Shown here piece by piece: positions 44,901 to 54,294 of a DNA stretch of 64,000 nucleotides. The notes below the pieces were generated by a model. The model was not told the origin of the DNA, searched no databases, and worked only from the letters and a program-made list of their open reading frames with translations. The DNA is from Hexactinellida sp. DTS-2022 (lineage: Eukaryota > Porifera > Hexactinellida), in NCBI GenBank assembly GCA_028753945.1, contig JAPNXP010000008.1, positions 4,340,001 to 4,404,000 of the forward strand. The letters are read 5' to 3'. Made by a program: the position numbers and the translations under genes. How positions within the stretch are numbered: position 1 is the stretch's first letter; each line of letters starts with the position of its first letter.

Positions 44901-45959
44901 ATTCCCTGTAATACGAACAAATTTAGACGGTCCCTTGGTGTTCGTATTTACTAGAGTCTACTGTATACCAACCTTATAAAACTGCTATTAATAATATTGC
45001 TATTAATGCTATTTCTATAATTCCGTTATTACAGGTTAGAGATCAGGTGTTGAGATTGGAGAAGGAAGTTGAGTTGTTGCACGTAAAGTCCGACTACTGC
45101 ATTGGAAAGCTAACCGCATACGTTGGTAATTATACATACAATAATTATATATTTCGTATCAAATACATACTACAGTCGACTCCGCTTAATAGGGTCACTT
45201 TTCTCCGAGGTAGTTTGACCCGATTAAGCAGAGAAATCTAAAAACGAAAATATTTTGAGTCAAACTGTAATTCTGTCCTATAAATCCTGTGAAATTTTGG
45301 CCCCATTAAGCGGAGAAATCTATTAACCGGTGGCTCTATTAAGCAGAGTATTCTGTATACATAATTAATCAGATTATACTACTAGATCACTTACAGGATA
45401 TGATGTACGATTGTAAGTTTGCTACGAAGGAAAAAGAAGATTCAGCTTTCCTAGCTGTAGCAGGAATAAAACAGGTTTGTTAGTTAATACAGCGATTCCC
45501 GACATTTATATATCGTGTGCCCCCTGTTAGAAATATTAAACATTCTGTGTTCATTTTGTGTACATATTTTGGAGTTGTTTACTTCTTGAAGGTGTTAACT
45601 TTCGGAGGTTCTACTGTGTTTAGATTCGGGATATCCTGAAGGGGCAGCTCGAGTTGGGAGACTCCTCTTTCGGTTTAGACCCGAGTATGTACCACTACGT
45701 CAGAGACAGCAATACAGATCTCGCAGAATATAACACCTCACAGGATGATAATATTTCCGATACAGACAGGGAACCAACTAAGGAACTCCTGAAGGATAAA
45801 CAGCTGGAAGATGATTCGGTAGATTTATTTGTTAACACCTCTGCCCCCCTTACTGGTGCTGAGATGGTAGAACTACGTCACACGTCAGATCCGCTTTTGG
45901 AAGCGCCTTGTTCTAACTCGCTATTCTCGCCAAACCATCCTCTGGAGTCTATTGACTAG
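39000..45959 (+). CDS. TBC1D5: TBC1D5-like Rab GTPase-activating protein
   Basis: Exons: 39000-39302, 39354-39399, 39792-39850, 39902-39991, 40247-40306, 40365-40432, 40501-40539, 40717-40780, 40834-40916, 41400-41447, 41745-41826, 41896-41952, 42240-42355, 42785-42927, 43407-43510, 43940-44032, 44331-44615, 45035-45125, 45386-45474, 45624-45959; 751 residues, phases consistent. The TBC domain has LNGELDSHPLRNIAWRLFLG, DQDVSRTWPE (IxxDxxR arginine finger, about residue 208), YRQGMHELLAN (YxQ glutamine finger), VLDPTYLEEDS, IQGTLLKKHD and RWVRLLFGREF with LWDVLFAQG. The C-terminal third is low-complexity and coiled coil. TBC1D5 inactivates Rab7 and binds retromer and ATG8 proteins. Exon 2 and the exon 18-19 junction are least certain. 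Introns carry C, I, B, A, D, hAT-like and J elements. Confidence 0.9.
39423..39745. repeat. two C-family MITEs in tandem
   Basis: First copy about 39423-39568 (cagttaactcccgttataat ... cgagagtactg), second about 39571-39743 (caataaactctcgttataac ... cgttataacgggagttcactg). They fill the TBC1D5 intron between exons 2 and 3. Confidence 0.65.
40015..40182. repeat. I-family MITE, inverted
   Basis: taatccgcctaatggaaattgc ... gcttattagcaagaaaatttc ... ttacgcgaacacctctgta. TBC1D5 intron. Confidence 0.6.
40963..41143. repeat. B-family MITE
   Basis: cagtcaactccgcttaatag ... tgactctattaagcggagtcg, with ggtttctccgtttaatcggg repeated internally. Confidence 0.7.
41206..41310. repeat. 34-bp tandem repeat, three copies
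   Basis: The unit ttggttatataagttattaag...ttaattaaaaccc occurs three times, identical or nearly so, in a TBC1D5 intron. The identity implies recent duplication. Confidence 0.8.
42066..42238. repeat. A/D composite MITE whose right end forms a splice acceptor
   Basis: Begins like A (cagtataacctagtcctagt, cagtacgaacacc) and ends like D (ggtgttcttatatccggcatctactatag). The final ctactatag carries the AG used by TBC1D5 exon 13, which starts at 42240. Confidence 0.6.
42405..42577. repeat. A-family MITE
   Basis: tagagtctcgttagtaggaa ... cgtattaactggagtctattg, directly followed by a D element. Confidence 0.6.
42580..42752. repeat. D-family MITE with an A-like right end
   Basis: cagtagatgccggttataag and cgtcgggaactgcatataat on the left, but atttccccttatgttcctattaacagagtctactg on the right. 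It is a second D/A chimera in the same intron. Confidence 0.6.
42964..43125. repeat. G-tract-bearing hAT-like repeat
   Basis: cagggtttgatacagaaatt followed by a run of ten G, then cctgggatgggggaatcttt. A similar element with poly-G lies at about 49065-49215 (gtgtttcatctagacattta ... cctaaatgaaaccctgg). Confidence 0.45.
43210..43373. repeat. A-family MITE
   Basis: cagtagaacttcgttagtac ... cgtattaactaggttatacag with the usual ggcttttaaggggactgaaa. Confidence 0.65.
43541..43875. repeat. MITE with an I element nested inside
   Basis: Outer ends gtataactcggttataacgt and acgttataaccgagttccactg. An I copy (about 43605-43768, cataatgacaagtcgcattt ... taagcgaacaccactgt) sits inside. It occupies most of the TBC1D5 intron between exons 15 and 16. 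Confidence 0.6.
44672..44964. repeat. A-family MITE interrupted by a J (hAT-like) element
   Basis: A ends cagtagattatccttatacg and actagagtctactg; between 44754 and 44867 lies J (cagcgttttccaaacttttc ... ccaggttgggaaccactg). ctcctagccc before and ccctagcctatac after J suggest a short target duplication (ccctagc-like). Confidence 0.65.
45171..45357. repeat. B-family MITE
   Basis: cagtcgactccgcttaatag ... gctctattaagcagagtattctg. It lies in the TBC1D5 intron between exons 18 and 19. Confidence 0.65.
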
Positions 45960-46378
45960 CGATCAGCTGTTTATTCGTGGGTTGATATCTCTGTTCTTCT
46001 GTCTGTATATTCTTGTGAACAGTCCTGTAGATATACGGTAGAATTATTCTTGTGTGAAAAGTGTGAATAATATTAATGTAGACTAATCTGCTTTAGAAAC
46101 CAAATCACACTTTACAGATCTAATTAACCTATTTGCACTAATCTAACTACAGTAGATCCGTAATTCGTCGTATTAACCGGAGTCACTTGCATGCATTGTA
46201 TAGGCTAGGGGAATAAAACCTTATACTCCTTAACCGATATTTCCCTTATCCATGTTCCTATTAACGCAATTCTACTGTACATATTCAATTTGGTTTGTCG
46301 AACGTTTTGCACATAATTTGTTACTTATTGCTCAATTATTGTGTCTGTACATTTATGTAATATTATAGACTATATTAG
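45960..46378. other. spacer between TBC1D5 and the peptidase-like gene
   Basis: Contains a 5'-truncated A element (about 46149-46278, cagtagatccgtaattcgtc ... aacgcaattctactg). The remainder is AT-rich, with no ORF. The promoter of the next gene must be in it. Confidence 0.45.
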
Positions 46379-49300
46379 ATGGCTAGTGCTGATAGTGTTT
46401 GTACTGATGGAATTAAGCTGAGCTCTATAAAGCTGTGCGACCCTCCTAAAGTTGTGACAGACTTCATAACAGAACTAATTACATTCGTTACTAACAATAG
46501 CTATTTAATTCCCCCTGAACAGCTGATCAGTGAGACTATTGGGATTAATACACAAGATAAAGATTATACAATATCTGATATAACAAATGGAGATAATACA
46601 ATATCTGATACAATATCTGATATAACAAATGGAGATAATAATACAGTATCTGATATAACAAATGGAGATCATACAATATCTGATATAACAAATGGAGATA
46701 TTAATACAATATCTGATATAACAAATGAAGATAATACAATATCTGATATAACAAATGGAGATCATACAATATTACATCCTCCTGTTTCTATTTCGTACGA
46801 AAGAGATATGTTCTATATCTGTCTCAGATTTAAAGAGTTCCTACACTGGAGCAGGTGTTTCCGTTCTCCAGACAGAAGACTGGATTTGGTGCAGCTAACC
46901 AGTTTAATCCCCGGCCTCTCTGTTAAGAGAGACATATGCTACACGTCCCGCGTAAGGCTGCAGCAGGTTAAGGTGCTAAAGCAGTTTGTGGGCGGCTACT
47001 GCGGTCACTACGCGTACTATAACGGCCTCACCCTCCTGAGGGCCCTCTCTGCTGGAGATCAGCTGATCTCTCTTGTGTGGATGTTCCTGACGGGACAGAG
47101 ACTAGCGTTCTGGAAAAGGTACGTTGTACCTCAGTGGGTAATGTATTTGTATTGATTCGTATAATTGCGTTGTATATAACTCTGTTTCATAGAATTTATA
47201 CAACAAACTTTCGGATCTAAAAGTCACTTGCTAACAGAGCAATATTTCTATTAACCATATAGGTAATAATTTAGTATTTAGTCTATTATTTATAGTAGGT
47301 TATATATTTGGATACTAGCCGCTTAATTAGGTAATTCAGTTATTCGGGGCGAAGCTTTGGTTGTCTAATAGTATATCAAACTATATATAAGTAATTTACA
47401 CCGAATAATCGGTTAATCGGATAAAGTGAACATAATTCAGAATACTCCCTAGGGTCCCAATTAAGCTGCTTCCACTGTATTTACTACATTGCTATATTAT
47501 ATAGCTTCTATGAGATAGCTTCTATTATATAGCTATATTAATAGCTTTATTAGATAGTTCTATTATATAGCTTTATTAGGTAGTTCTATTAGATAGTTCT
47601 ATTAGGTAGTTCTATTAGATAGTTCTATTAGGTACTGGGAGACAATCCGACTGCTGAGTTCGTACGCTGTCCTGGCCGGGGAGGTTTGGCCGTGGGTGGT
47701 TAGCGACATAGAGAGGGGCTGTGTGGAGAGAACCTACATGTCATATCTGCTGTCTTCCGACCCCAGTCTGCTATCCCTAGGGAGAGATAGGATGCACGTT
47801 CTACAGGTATAGGGATAGTGATATAGCAGCATATTAACTAACTGCTATACATATATGCATACAGACAGACACACAGACAAACAAACAAACAAACAGACAG
47901 ACAGGCAAACAAACTAACAACTAACAAACAAACAAACTAACAAACAGACAAACAAACAAACAGACAGACAGACAAACAAACAGACAAACAAACAGACAAA
48001 CAGACAGACAAACAAATAAACAAACAAACTAACAACTAACAAACAAACAAACAAACATACAAACAAACAAACAGACAGACAAACAACAATAAATAAACAA
48101 ACAGACAAACAGACAGACAGACAGACAAACAAACAAACTAACAAACTAACAAACTAACAAACAGACAAAACAAACAAACAAACAAACAAACAAACTAATA
48201 AACTAACAAACAAGCAAACTAACTAACAAGCAAACTAACTAACAAACTAACTAACAAACTAACAAGCAACAACTAACAAGCAACAATTAACAAACAAACA
48301 CACATCTCTGTAATTATATTTATAATTCCTATACAGTTTGGATTCGGTAGCATACAATCTCCCAAAAGAGACTTATTCTCGCTACACAAAGCTCTACAGG
48401 AGTTATTGCATAAACCTGCAACAAGCAGCTTAGCTATTATGCTGGGGGTAACTAACCACTGGTTAGCGGCTGTTATATACAAGATACACACAATGGGTGA
48501 GACATGGACTTGTAACACTCTTAAAGGAGTCAAGGAAAGTAATGGTAATTTATATATAGTAGATTAGTAATAGTATTACAGTGAACTTTGTAATGTGGTC
48601 ATTTATATATTTTATTGAGAATATATATGTTGACTCAATACGTACTATTACAAATAAGATACTTAAATCCCTTTGTATAATTCCAATTTTCCAAATAATA
48701 ATTGCCCAATAACTGTATTTTCCAGGCACTGGTTTAACTAATATAAATATACAAGCATTACAGTACTGTTATTTATTGTATAGAGTTAGTACGAGAGAAT
48801 GACTATGTGTATCGAGTGGTGTTTATGGACTCAAATAACGCTCCTATTATTGAGGCAACCGACTCAGCTTTGGAAGCTTATTATACGGTATTAGTAAACT
48901 ATATTGTTGTTGTTGTTTGTTTGTTTGTTTATTTGTCCGGATTGTATAAGATGTCAAATTACCTGTAACCTCTATTTAGTTTGTTAAAAGTGGAATTCGA
49001 CAAATAACGGAGTTTACTATACCTATGTTAATGAATTGATAATACTGTACCTTTAGTGTTCAGTGTTTCATCTAGACATTTAGGAAAGGGGGGGGAAAGT
49101 ATAGTTTTGGGAATGTGTCTTAATAACTTCAGCTTTGATCAATGTATTTTTTCAATTTTTTCAAACCCCAAGGGGGGGGGGGGGGCAAATGAAATCCCCC
49201 CCTAAATGAAACCCTGGTATTTATATTGGAATTCCTATTCAGAAGCACGTAGCCAGATACGCGAGACGCCGCAAGGAGGAGATGACTGCCTGGAAGCGAG

Positions 49301-50565
49301 AGACCTTCCGACAGGCGCTGGAGGACGAGAGGGAGCTCATGCGCATTGTGATCAGCTGTGTGTCCGGGGGGAATCTCCTCTACCACTCCCTCAAGGCAAA
49401 CGTACACAGAATGATGCTGAACTTCTACATTCATGTAGACACTGTCTGTCAGGTAATTATAGGCACAGTCAGGTATGATTAATATGAAGTTATTCGTCTG
49501 TTAATATGAATACATTTATTGTGAACAAGCCCTATGCCATGGTCCCAATTTATCAAATTACATTAGGTTTATATAAATTTAGCTATTATGAAGTCTCTCT
49601 ATTATGAACACAAATTTTGGTACCTTGAATGTTCATAACATATTTACTTTGGATATATGGAGACGGTCAAAATCTTTCGCCTTATCCAGAATTCGAGTTA
49701 ACTTCGTAATTAACCAATATAATTTGTATTGAAAAGACTTTGAAGGGGACTGAAATAGTGTTCGTATAAACCGTGTTCGCAAACGATGTTCTTAAGTTGA
49801 GTTGAGTTCCCTTATTATGGTCTCTCTATTGGTCCCTATAACATTCATAGCATACTAGTACTGTGTATTTACTGTATCAATGTTAGATGAGGAGACTGGA
49901 GTATATTCCTGACATTCCTATCCCCTGGTTCCTAAAACACAAAAATCATGCAAACCCAACTAACCCTGATTTCCAAAAGTATTCTACGACAGGTGAGTAC
50001 TAGAATTATATATTGTCATAAAAACATTGCGTTCAATATACAGTATACTCTCGTTAATAGGAACACAGATAAGGCAAAATATCGGTTAAGGAGTACAAGG
50101 TTTAATTCCCCTGGCCCTAGGCCCTAGCCTATACAAATGCATACAAGTGACTCCGGTTAATACAATTTCCGTATACTTCAAACAAATTTCGACGGTCCCC
50201 TGGTGTTCGTATTAAAGATAGGTTACATTATATGTTTGCTTCTATATCTATCTATATATTTGCACTATAATTATTCCTGTTACCGTATAGGCTATTGCTC
50301 GCCCCCAGATGTGGATCACTATTTGCTGACACTAATGGCTTGGCTAGAAGGTTGGTACAGACCTAGGGACATACGTACAATGGTCTGTGGAGACATGAGA
50401 GAGTTCTCCATTCCAGAACTGGAACCAGAACTAAACACCTGTCTATGCCTATGGTCTTCTCACCTTTTGAGTGTTCTAACTGGTGCGAATCAACTCGCAT
50501 TTCCTATTCTAATCGAATTTGTAGATGTATTGATTGATATAGCAAGTACGCTAAATGCAACTTAA
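46379..50565 (+). CDS. candidate papain-fold cysteine peptidase, family not recognised
   Basis: Exons: 46379-47118, 47632-47806, 48337-48544, 48784-48887, 49243-49452, 49887-49992, 50291-50565; phases fit, 605 residues. I do not recognise the family. Three blocks look like a catalytic triad in papain order: QFVGGYCGHYAYYNG (Cys about residue 205), GVTNHWLAAVIYK (His about 356) and VVFMDSNNAPIIEATDS (Asp or Asn about 399). The CGxxA context of the Cys and the small hydrophobics after the His are what such folds show. N-terminal to this is a run of six or seven in-frame copies of ISDITNGDN. After it come a basic helix (KHVARYARRRKEEM) and a helical C-terminal half. It has no signal peptide, so it is probably intracellular. 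Whether it is a deubiquitinase-like enzyme cannot be told. Confidence 0.65.
46555..46772 (+). repeat. coding minisatellite (ISDITNGDN)n
   Basis: 30-33 bp units (acaatatctgatataacaaa, tggagataat) repeated six or seven times in frame within exon 1 of the peptidase-like gene. Units differ by GDN/GDH/EDN changes and by one partial unit (ISDT), all multiples of three. Confidence 0.8.
47500..47632. repeat. minisatellite (agttctattagnt) repeating a splice acceptor
   Basis: About six units of tagttctattaggtagttctattagata end exactly at the acceptor of exon 2 (attag|G at 47631/47632). Each unit contains the same ttctattag, so several near-identical AGs precede the used one. Confidence 0.7.
47865..48297. 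repeat. (caaa/caga/ctaa)n tetranucleotide array, about 430 bp
   Basis: Interrupted microsatellite of acaa, acag and acta units in intron 2 of the peptidase-like gene, ending about 40 bases before exon 3. Its reverse strand yields a spurious Cys/Leu/Val frame. Confidence 0.9.
50040..50212. repeat. A-family MITE
   Basis: cagtatactctcgttaatag ... ggtgttcgtattaaag, right end decayed, in the last intron of the peptidase-like gene. An E-like and A-like cluster also lies at about 49465-49860. Confidence 0.6.
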
Positions 50566-50906
50566 TTGGTGAGATAGGAATTATATTGTTTTTATTTTAT
50601 TTAGATCAGTTGTAAATATTTATATTATACCATGGCATTATATAAGTTTATTTGAATTTTAAGTAAAAGTTTTCATTTGTTAAGATTCTGAAATAATATG
50701 TGCAATTAACAGGGCTTACTTATACATCAGTCAACACCTTTTCAATATAAACCCGGTTTAGCAAAGGTGATTTTGCAAGTGCCTGAAATTACATTAGGTG
50801 TTGTCCGTTATTTATATTCCTTTAAACCAGTACTCTACTCCTCATTCCATTACTATTCCATCCTACTAGCTAGTATGACTGTTTGACAGTTGGGAGAGGA
50901 TTAATA
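50566..50906. promoter_or_regulatory. spacer upstream of ERGIC3
   Basis: Contains a G element (about 50709-50815, cttatacatcagtcaacacc ... ggtgttgtccgttattta). The remaining 90 bases before the ATG have no recognisable motif. Confidence 0.45.
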
Positions 50907-52133
50907 ATGGCTAGTTTTGGCAACCCGGGTATTTGGGGGAAACTCAAGAACTTCGATGCCTATCCTAAAACGATGGAGAGTTTCCGTATAAAGACGCTAC
51001 ACGGCGCTGCGGTTACTATTATAAGTTCGCTAATAATGCTAGCTCTCTTTCTCTCTGAGCTTTCGTACTTCCTCACGCCGGACGTTAGACAGGAACTGTT
51101 TGTGGACACGGGCCGCTCTAAGGGGGAGAGACTCCGGATTAATATCGATATCGTATTCCCGAATTGGCCGTGTGCCTATTTAAGCATAGACGCTATGGAC
51201 ATTAGTGGAGAACACCAGTTCGACTTACAACACTCGATTTACAAAACCCGTGTGGACCCAGAGGGAAATAAGATCGGCGAGGAGGGAGAGAAGACTGCTC
51301 CTGGGGAGGGGAAACTCGATATAGCGGCGCTAACCAATTCCTCACAAGATCCAGTTGAGGAGAAAACAGAGGAACAAACTGACACCTGTAAGAGCTGCTA
51401 CGGGGCAGAAACCGAGGCAATGCCCTGTTGCAACTCGTGTGATGAGGTTAGGGAGGCCTACAGGAGAAAGGGATGGGCTATAAGCGATCATGACGTCATC
51501 GAGCAGTGTGCTAACGAGGGCTGGAAACAGAACTTTGAATCGCAGTCGAACGAAGGTTGCGTTGTACAGGGGTACCTCGAGGTTAGCAAAGTAGCCGGCA
51601 ACTTCCATTTCGCGCCTGGGCATAGCTATCAGCAGCAGAGTGTACATGTGCACGACTTGCATTTGTTCGGTAAGAATGCGAGATTCAACATAACACACAG
51701 GGTTAATAAACTATCGTTTGGCCACGAATATCCAGGCATGGACAACCCATTAGATGGACACTTAGAGCTAGATAATGACGGGCAAGAAGAGGGAGGGAAT
51801 TCTATGTACCAATACTTTGTTAAAATAGTCCCTACTCACTACTGGAAGTCAAACGGTACCGTGCTACGAACTAACCAGTACTCAGTCACTAAACACAAAC
51901 GTAAAATCAAACTTAACATCGCGGAGAATGGCTTGCCCGGGGTATTCTTTATATACGACATTAACCCAATGATGATACAGCTTAGAGAGGGAAGGAAATC
52001 CTTCCTTCATTTCCTAACTGGCGTGTGTGCTATTATAGGCGGAATATTCACAGTGGCAGGCATGATAGACGCACTTATATACCAGTCGAGTAAGGCGCTG
52101 CAGAAAAAAATAGATTTAGGGAAAGCGAGTTAG
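50907..52133 (+). CDS. ERGIC3: ERGIC3-like ER-Golgi cargo receptor
   Basis: Intronless, 408 residues (vertebrate 383). ATG chosen at 50907 (taataATGGCT); the frame extends 24 bases upstream without another ATG. KLKNFDAYPKTMESFRIKT precedes transmembrane segment 1 (about 31-50), then a lumenal domain with the conserved CKSCYGAE, CCNSCDEVREAYRRKGWA and GCVVQGYLEVSKVAGNFHFAPG, and transmembrane segment 2 (FLTGVCAIIGGIFTVAGMIDALIY). The extra length is an acidic Glu/Gly-rich insertion (about residues 112-162) before the Cys motifs. The C-terminus lacks an obvious KKxx signal. The family cycles between ER and cis-Golgi with ERGIC2 and helps export of membrane cargo. Confidence 0.95.
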   Translation: MASFGNPGIWGKLKNFDAYPKTMESFRIKTLHGAAVTIISSLIMLALFLSELSYFLTPDVRQELFVDTGRSKGERLRINIDIVFPNWPCAYLSIDAMDISGEHQFDLQHSIYKTRVDPEGNKIGEEGEKTAPGEGKLDIAALTNSSQDPVEEKTEEQTDTCKSCYGAETEAMPCCNSCDEVREAYRRKGWAISDHDVIEQCANEGWKQNFESQSNEGCVVQGYLEVSKVAGNFHFAPGHSYQQQSVHVHDLHLFGKNARFNITHRVNKLSFGHEYPGMDNPLDGHLELDNDGQEEGGNSMYQYFVKIVPTHYWKSNGTVLRTNQYSVTKHKRKIKLNIAENGLPGVFFIYDINPMMIQLREGRKSFLHFLTGVCAIIGGIFTVAGMIDALIYQSSKALQKKIDLGKAS

Positions 52134-52211
52134 CAATCAGGTCAGGTTAATTATTTTAATTTTTATATACTGTAATTGCGTACGTAGTTTCTGTTAAATG
52201 CGTTTATATCT

Positions 52212-52399
52212 TTTGCTTAAATAATGCATTTACAGTAGACTTGTTAATACGAACACCAGGGGACCGTCTAAATATGTTCGTATTATCCGTAATTCGTATT
52301 AACTGGAGTCACTGCATGCATTTGTATAGGCTAGGGATTAAACCTTGTACTCCTTAACCGATATTTCCCTTATCCGTGTCCTACTAACAGAGTCTACTG
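52212..52399. repeat. A-family MITE
   Basis: cagtagacttgttaatacga ... cctactaacagagtctactg. It lies in the 308-base spacer between ERGIC3 and MRPL21 and ends 42 bases before the MRPL21 ATG. Confidence 0.75.
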
Positions 52400-52441
52400 T
52401 AGTTAGCTATTTATACAGATCGCTTAGAGCCTATCTAATTA

Positions 52442-53056
52442 ATGCGAAAGCTCGCTGGTAATATATTCTCCTGTTTGTTTGGAGATATAACCCGTATGCA
52501 CACACAAGGCATAGCACGGAGATATAACAGCACTGATTTCTACAACAGTTACTACTACCCGTCCCCTACAGTCCTATCTCACATCCCGGGGAATGGCGAC
52601 ACTAGTATAATGCCAGTAGACTCCCTAAGCAATGCTCTATGTCACATGACAGAGCTGCCTGCAAGAGATTTGTTCGTTGTTGTATTCTTGTGTGGAAAGC
52701 AGCATAAAATAACCCTAGACGACTTTATACTTGTAACACAGATACATTGTTTGGAAGTTTTTTCGGAGATTTATTTAGAAAAGGTGTTGTTGGTGGGGTG
52801 TGTAAACTGGTCGCTTATAGGAACACCGATTATACCAAGAGGACTGGTGAAAGTTAAAGCTACTGTGCTAGAACATAAGTTAACAGAACCTCTTATTGTG
52901 TTTAAAAAGAAGAAACATAATTATAAGAAAACTAATATTCATAGAAGTTTAACAACTCTCTTACGGATTGAAGATATTTTTGTGGAACCTACTTTTCAGG
53001 TTAATATTGCTCCAGCGATTCATCCTGAAGATGGCCTTAAGTCTCTTAACAATTAA
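52442..53056 (+). CDS. MRPL21: mitochondrial ribosomal protein bL21m
   Basis: Intronless, 204 residues (vertebrate about 205). It begins MRKLAGNIFSCLFGDITRMH, basic and amphipathic as for a mitochondrial presequence. The L21 core has FVVVFLCGKQHKITLDD, EKVLLVGCVNWSLIGTPIIPRGLVKVKATVLEH, then IVFKKKKHNYKKTNIHRSLTTLLRIEDI, the L21 signature region (K-rich loop followed by H-R). It is a structural protein of the large mitoribosomal subunit. It is followed by uL11m on the same strand 347 bases later. Confidence 0.9.
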   Translation: MRKLAGNIFSCLFGDITRMHTQGIARRYNSTDFYNSYYYPSPTVLSHIPGNGDTSIMPVDSLSNALCHMTELPARDLFVVVFLCGKQHKITLDDFILVTQIHCLEVFSEIYLEKVLLVGCVNWSLIGTPIIPRGLVKVKATVLEHKLTEPLIVFKKKKHNYKKTNIHRSLTTLLRIEDIFVEPTFQVNIAPAIHPEDGLKSLNN

Positions 53057-53157
53057 TTATAAGTCAATTAATGCTAATGATATTACATAGTCAATATTGC
53101 CTGCAATAACTAGACCGGATCTTAACAAACGTTTAAACTCGTATAAATTAAATTATA

Positions 53158-53300
53158 GTGGTGTTCGCGTAATAGCATTTTAGACGCATTTTGCACGAAA
53201 TTTACTTGCTATTAAAGGAATAAAATTAACATTAAATGCTCGCTTAGGAATGAAATAACTTGCTAATAGAGCAATTGCTATTAGGCGAACACTACTGTAA
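53158..53300. repeat. I-family MITE
   Basis: gtggtgttcgcgtaatagca ... ttgctattaggcgaacactactg, between MRPL21 and MRPL11, about 100 bases before the MRPL11 ATG. Confidence 0.7.
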
Positions 53301-53403
53301 ACTAACACAAAATCCGTATTTGTTTATTCACTGTACTACTAACATTAATTCAGCTAGGTTACACATACCATACACACACCACTGTATCTATAGCAACAGT
53401 AGA

Positions 53404-53898
53404 ATGTCCCGTAGATTCGGTGGGAAGGCTCTCAAGAAGGCCTCTAAGCTGGTTAAGAACGTGAGGGCCGGAGACATAGCGGAACTGCTCAAGATGGATT
53501 TACCGGCCGGACAAGCTTCTAGCGCCCCCCCTCTCGGACCCAGCCTAGGGGCCAGGGGCATACAGAGTGGGATATTCGTGAAACAGTTTAACGAAATGAG
53601 TGCTCATATAAAGCCAGGTACCCCTATTCCTGTGCTGGTTACTATAAAGGGAGACCGTAGTTTTAAAATGAGCATATCGACCCCTCCCACTCCGCACTTT
53701 ATAAAGCTAGCAGCTGGGCTTAGGAAGGGCAGTGGGAATCCCAATATTGTTTGTGTGGGAGAGATTAACCTGAGACATGTGTACGAGATAGCAAAGGTTA
53801 AACAGACGGACACAAATCTACAGCTACTGTCTCTACAGAAGTTATGTATGTGTATTATTGGGACTTGTAAGAGCATGGGAATTAAGGTAGTGGCGTAG
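53404..53898 (+). CDS. MRPL11: mitochondrial ribosomal protein uL11m
   Basis: Intronless, 164 residues from the ATG at 53404 (agaATGTCCCG). The frame is open for 48 codons upstream, but that part overlaps an I-type MITE and has no homology. The core LPAGQASSAPPLGPSLGARGIQSGIFVKQFNE is the L11 N-domain that binds the GTPase-associated rRNA centre; PVLVTIKGDRSFKMSISTPPTPHFIKLAAG and the C-terminal CIIGTCKSMGIKVV complete the family signature. The N-terminus (MSRRFGGKALKKASKLVKNVR) is basic and could serve as the import signal. With MRPL21 it forms a pair of mitoribosomal genes in the same orientation. Confidence 0.95.
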   Translation: MSRRFGGKALKKASKLVKNVRAGDIAELLKMDLPAGQASSAPPLGPSLGARGIQSGIFVKQFNEMSAHIKPGTPIPVLVTIKGDRSFKMSISTPPTPHFIKLAAGLRKGSGNPNIVCVGEINLRHVYEIAKVKQTDTNLQLLSLQKLCMCIIGTCKSMGIKVVA

Positions 53899-53984
53899 TA
53901 ACTATTATCACTTATGTATTAGCAGCTAGGTAAGTTGTAAAATGAATTCGATTTATTTAGTTTATAAGCCGAAATATAATACAG

Positions 53985-54172
53985 TCAGGTCTGCTTAATG
54001 TGAACAATATTACGTCTGCTTAATATGAACTTTTATTATGAACAAGCCCTATGGTCCCAATTTAACAACTTATATAGGGTTTGTATAAATAGAGCCACCT
54101 CGGGACCAGGTTGCTTGACCCGATTAAGCGGAGAAACCGTTTAACCGGTGGCACTATTAAGCGGAGTTGACT
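53985..54172. repeat. chimeric E/B MITE
   Basis: The left half is E (cagtcaggtctgcttaatgt, gaacaagccctatggtccca, tagggtttgtat). It switches at about 54090 to B (aatagagccacctcgggacc ... ctattaagcggagttgactg). Both outer ends keep CAGT and TA. Confidence 0.75.
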
Positions 54173-54293
54173 GTATTTAATAAATGCGATTATAACGTAA
54201 ATCTGATTATTATTTACTAAATGCGATTATATCATTATACACGTAAATCTGATTATTATTTACTAAATGCGATTATAACATAATCTGATTAGC
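54173..54293. repeat. tandem repeat immediately upstream of the MAP2K gene
   Basis: The unit aaatgcgattataacgtaaatctgattattatttact occurs about two and a half to three times, the last copy ending at the ATG (54295). It will lie in the core promoter or 5' UTR. Confidence 0.75.
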
Positions 54294-54294
54294 A

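Noticed and set aside
46505-46765. 86-codon minus-strand frame rich in CYIRYC
   Set aside because: Antisense of the in-frame ISDITNGDN minisatellite.
47914-48144. 76-codon Cys/Leu/Val frame on the minus strand
   Set aside because: Produced entirely by the tetranucleotide array; it has no coding character.
53260-53403. Upstream in-frame extension of the MRPL11 ORF
   Set aside because: The first part is the end of an I-type MITE, and the family homology begins at the ATG at 53404.
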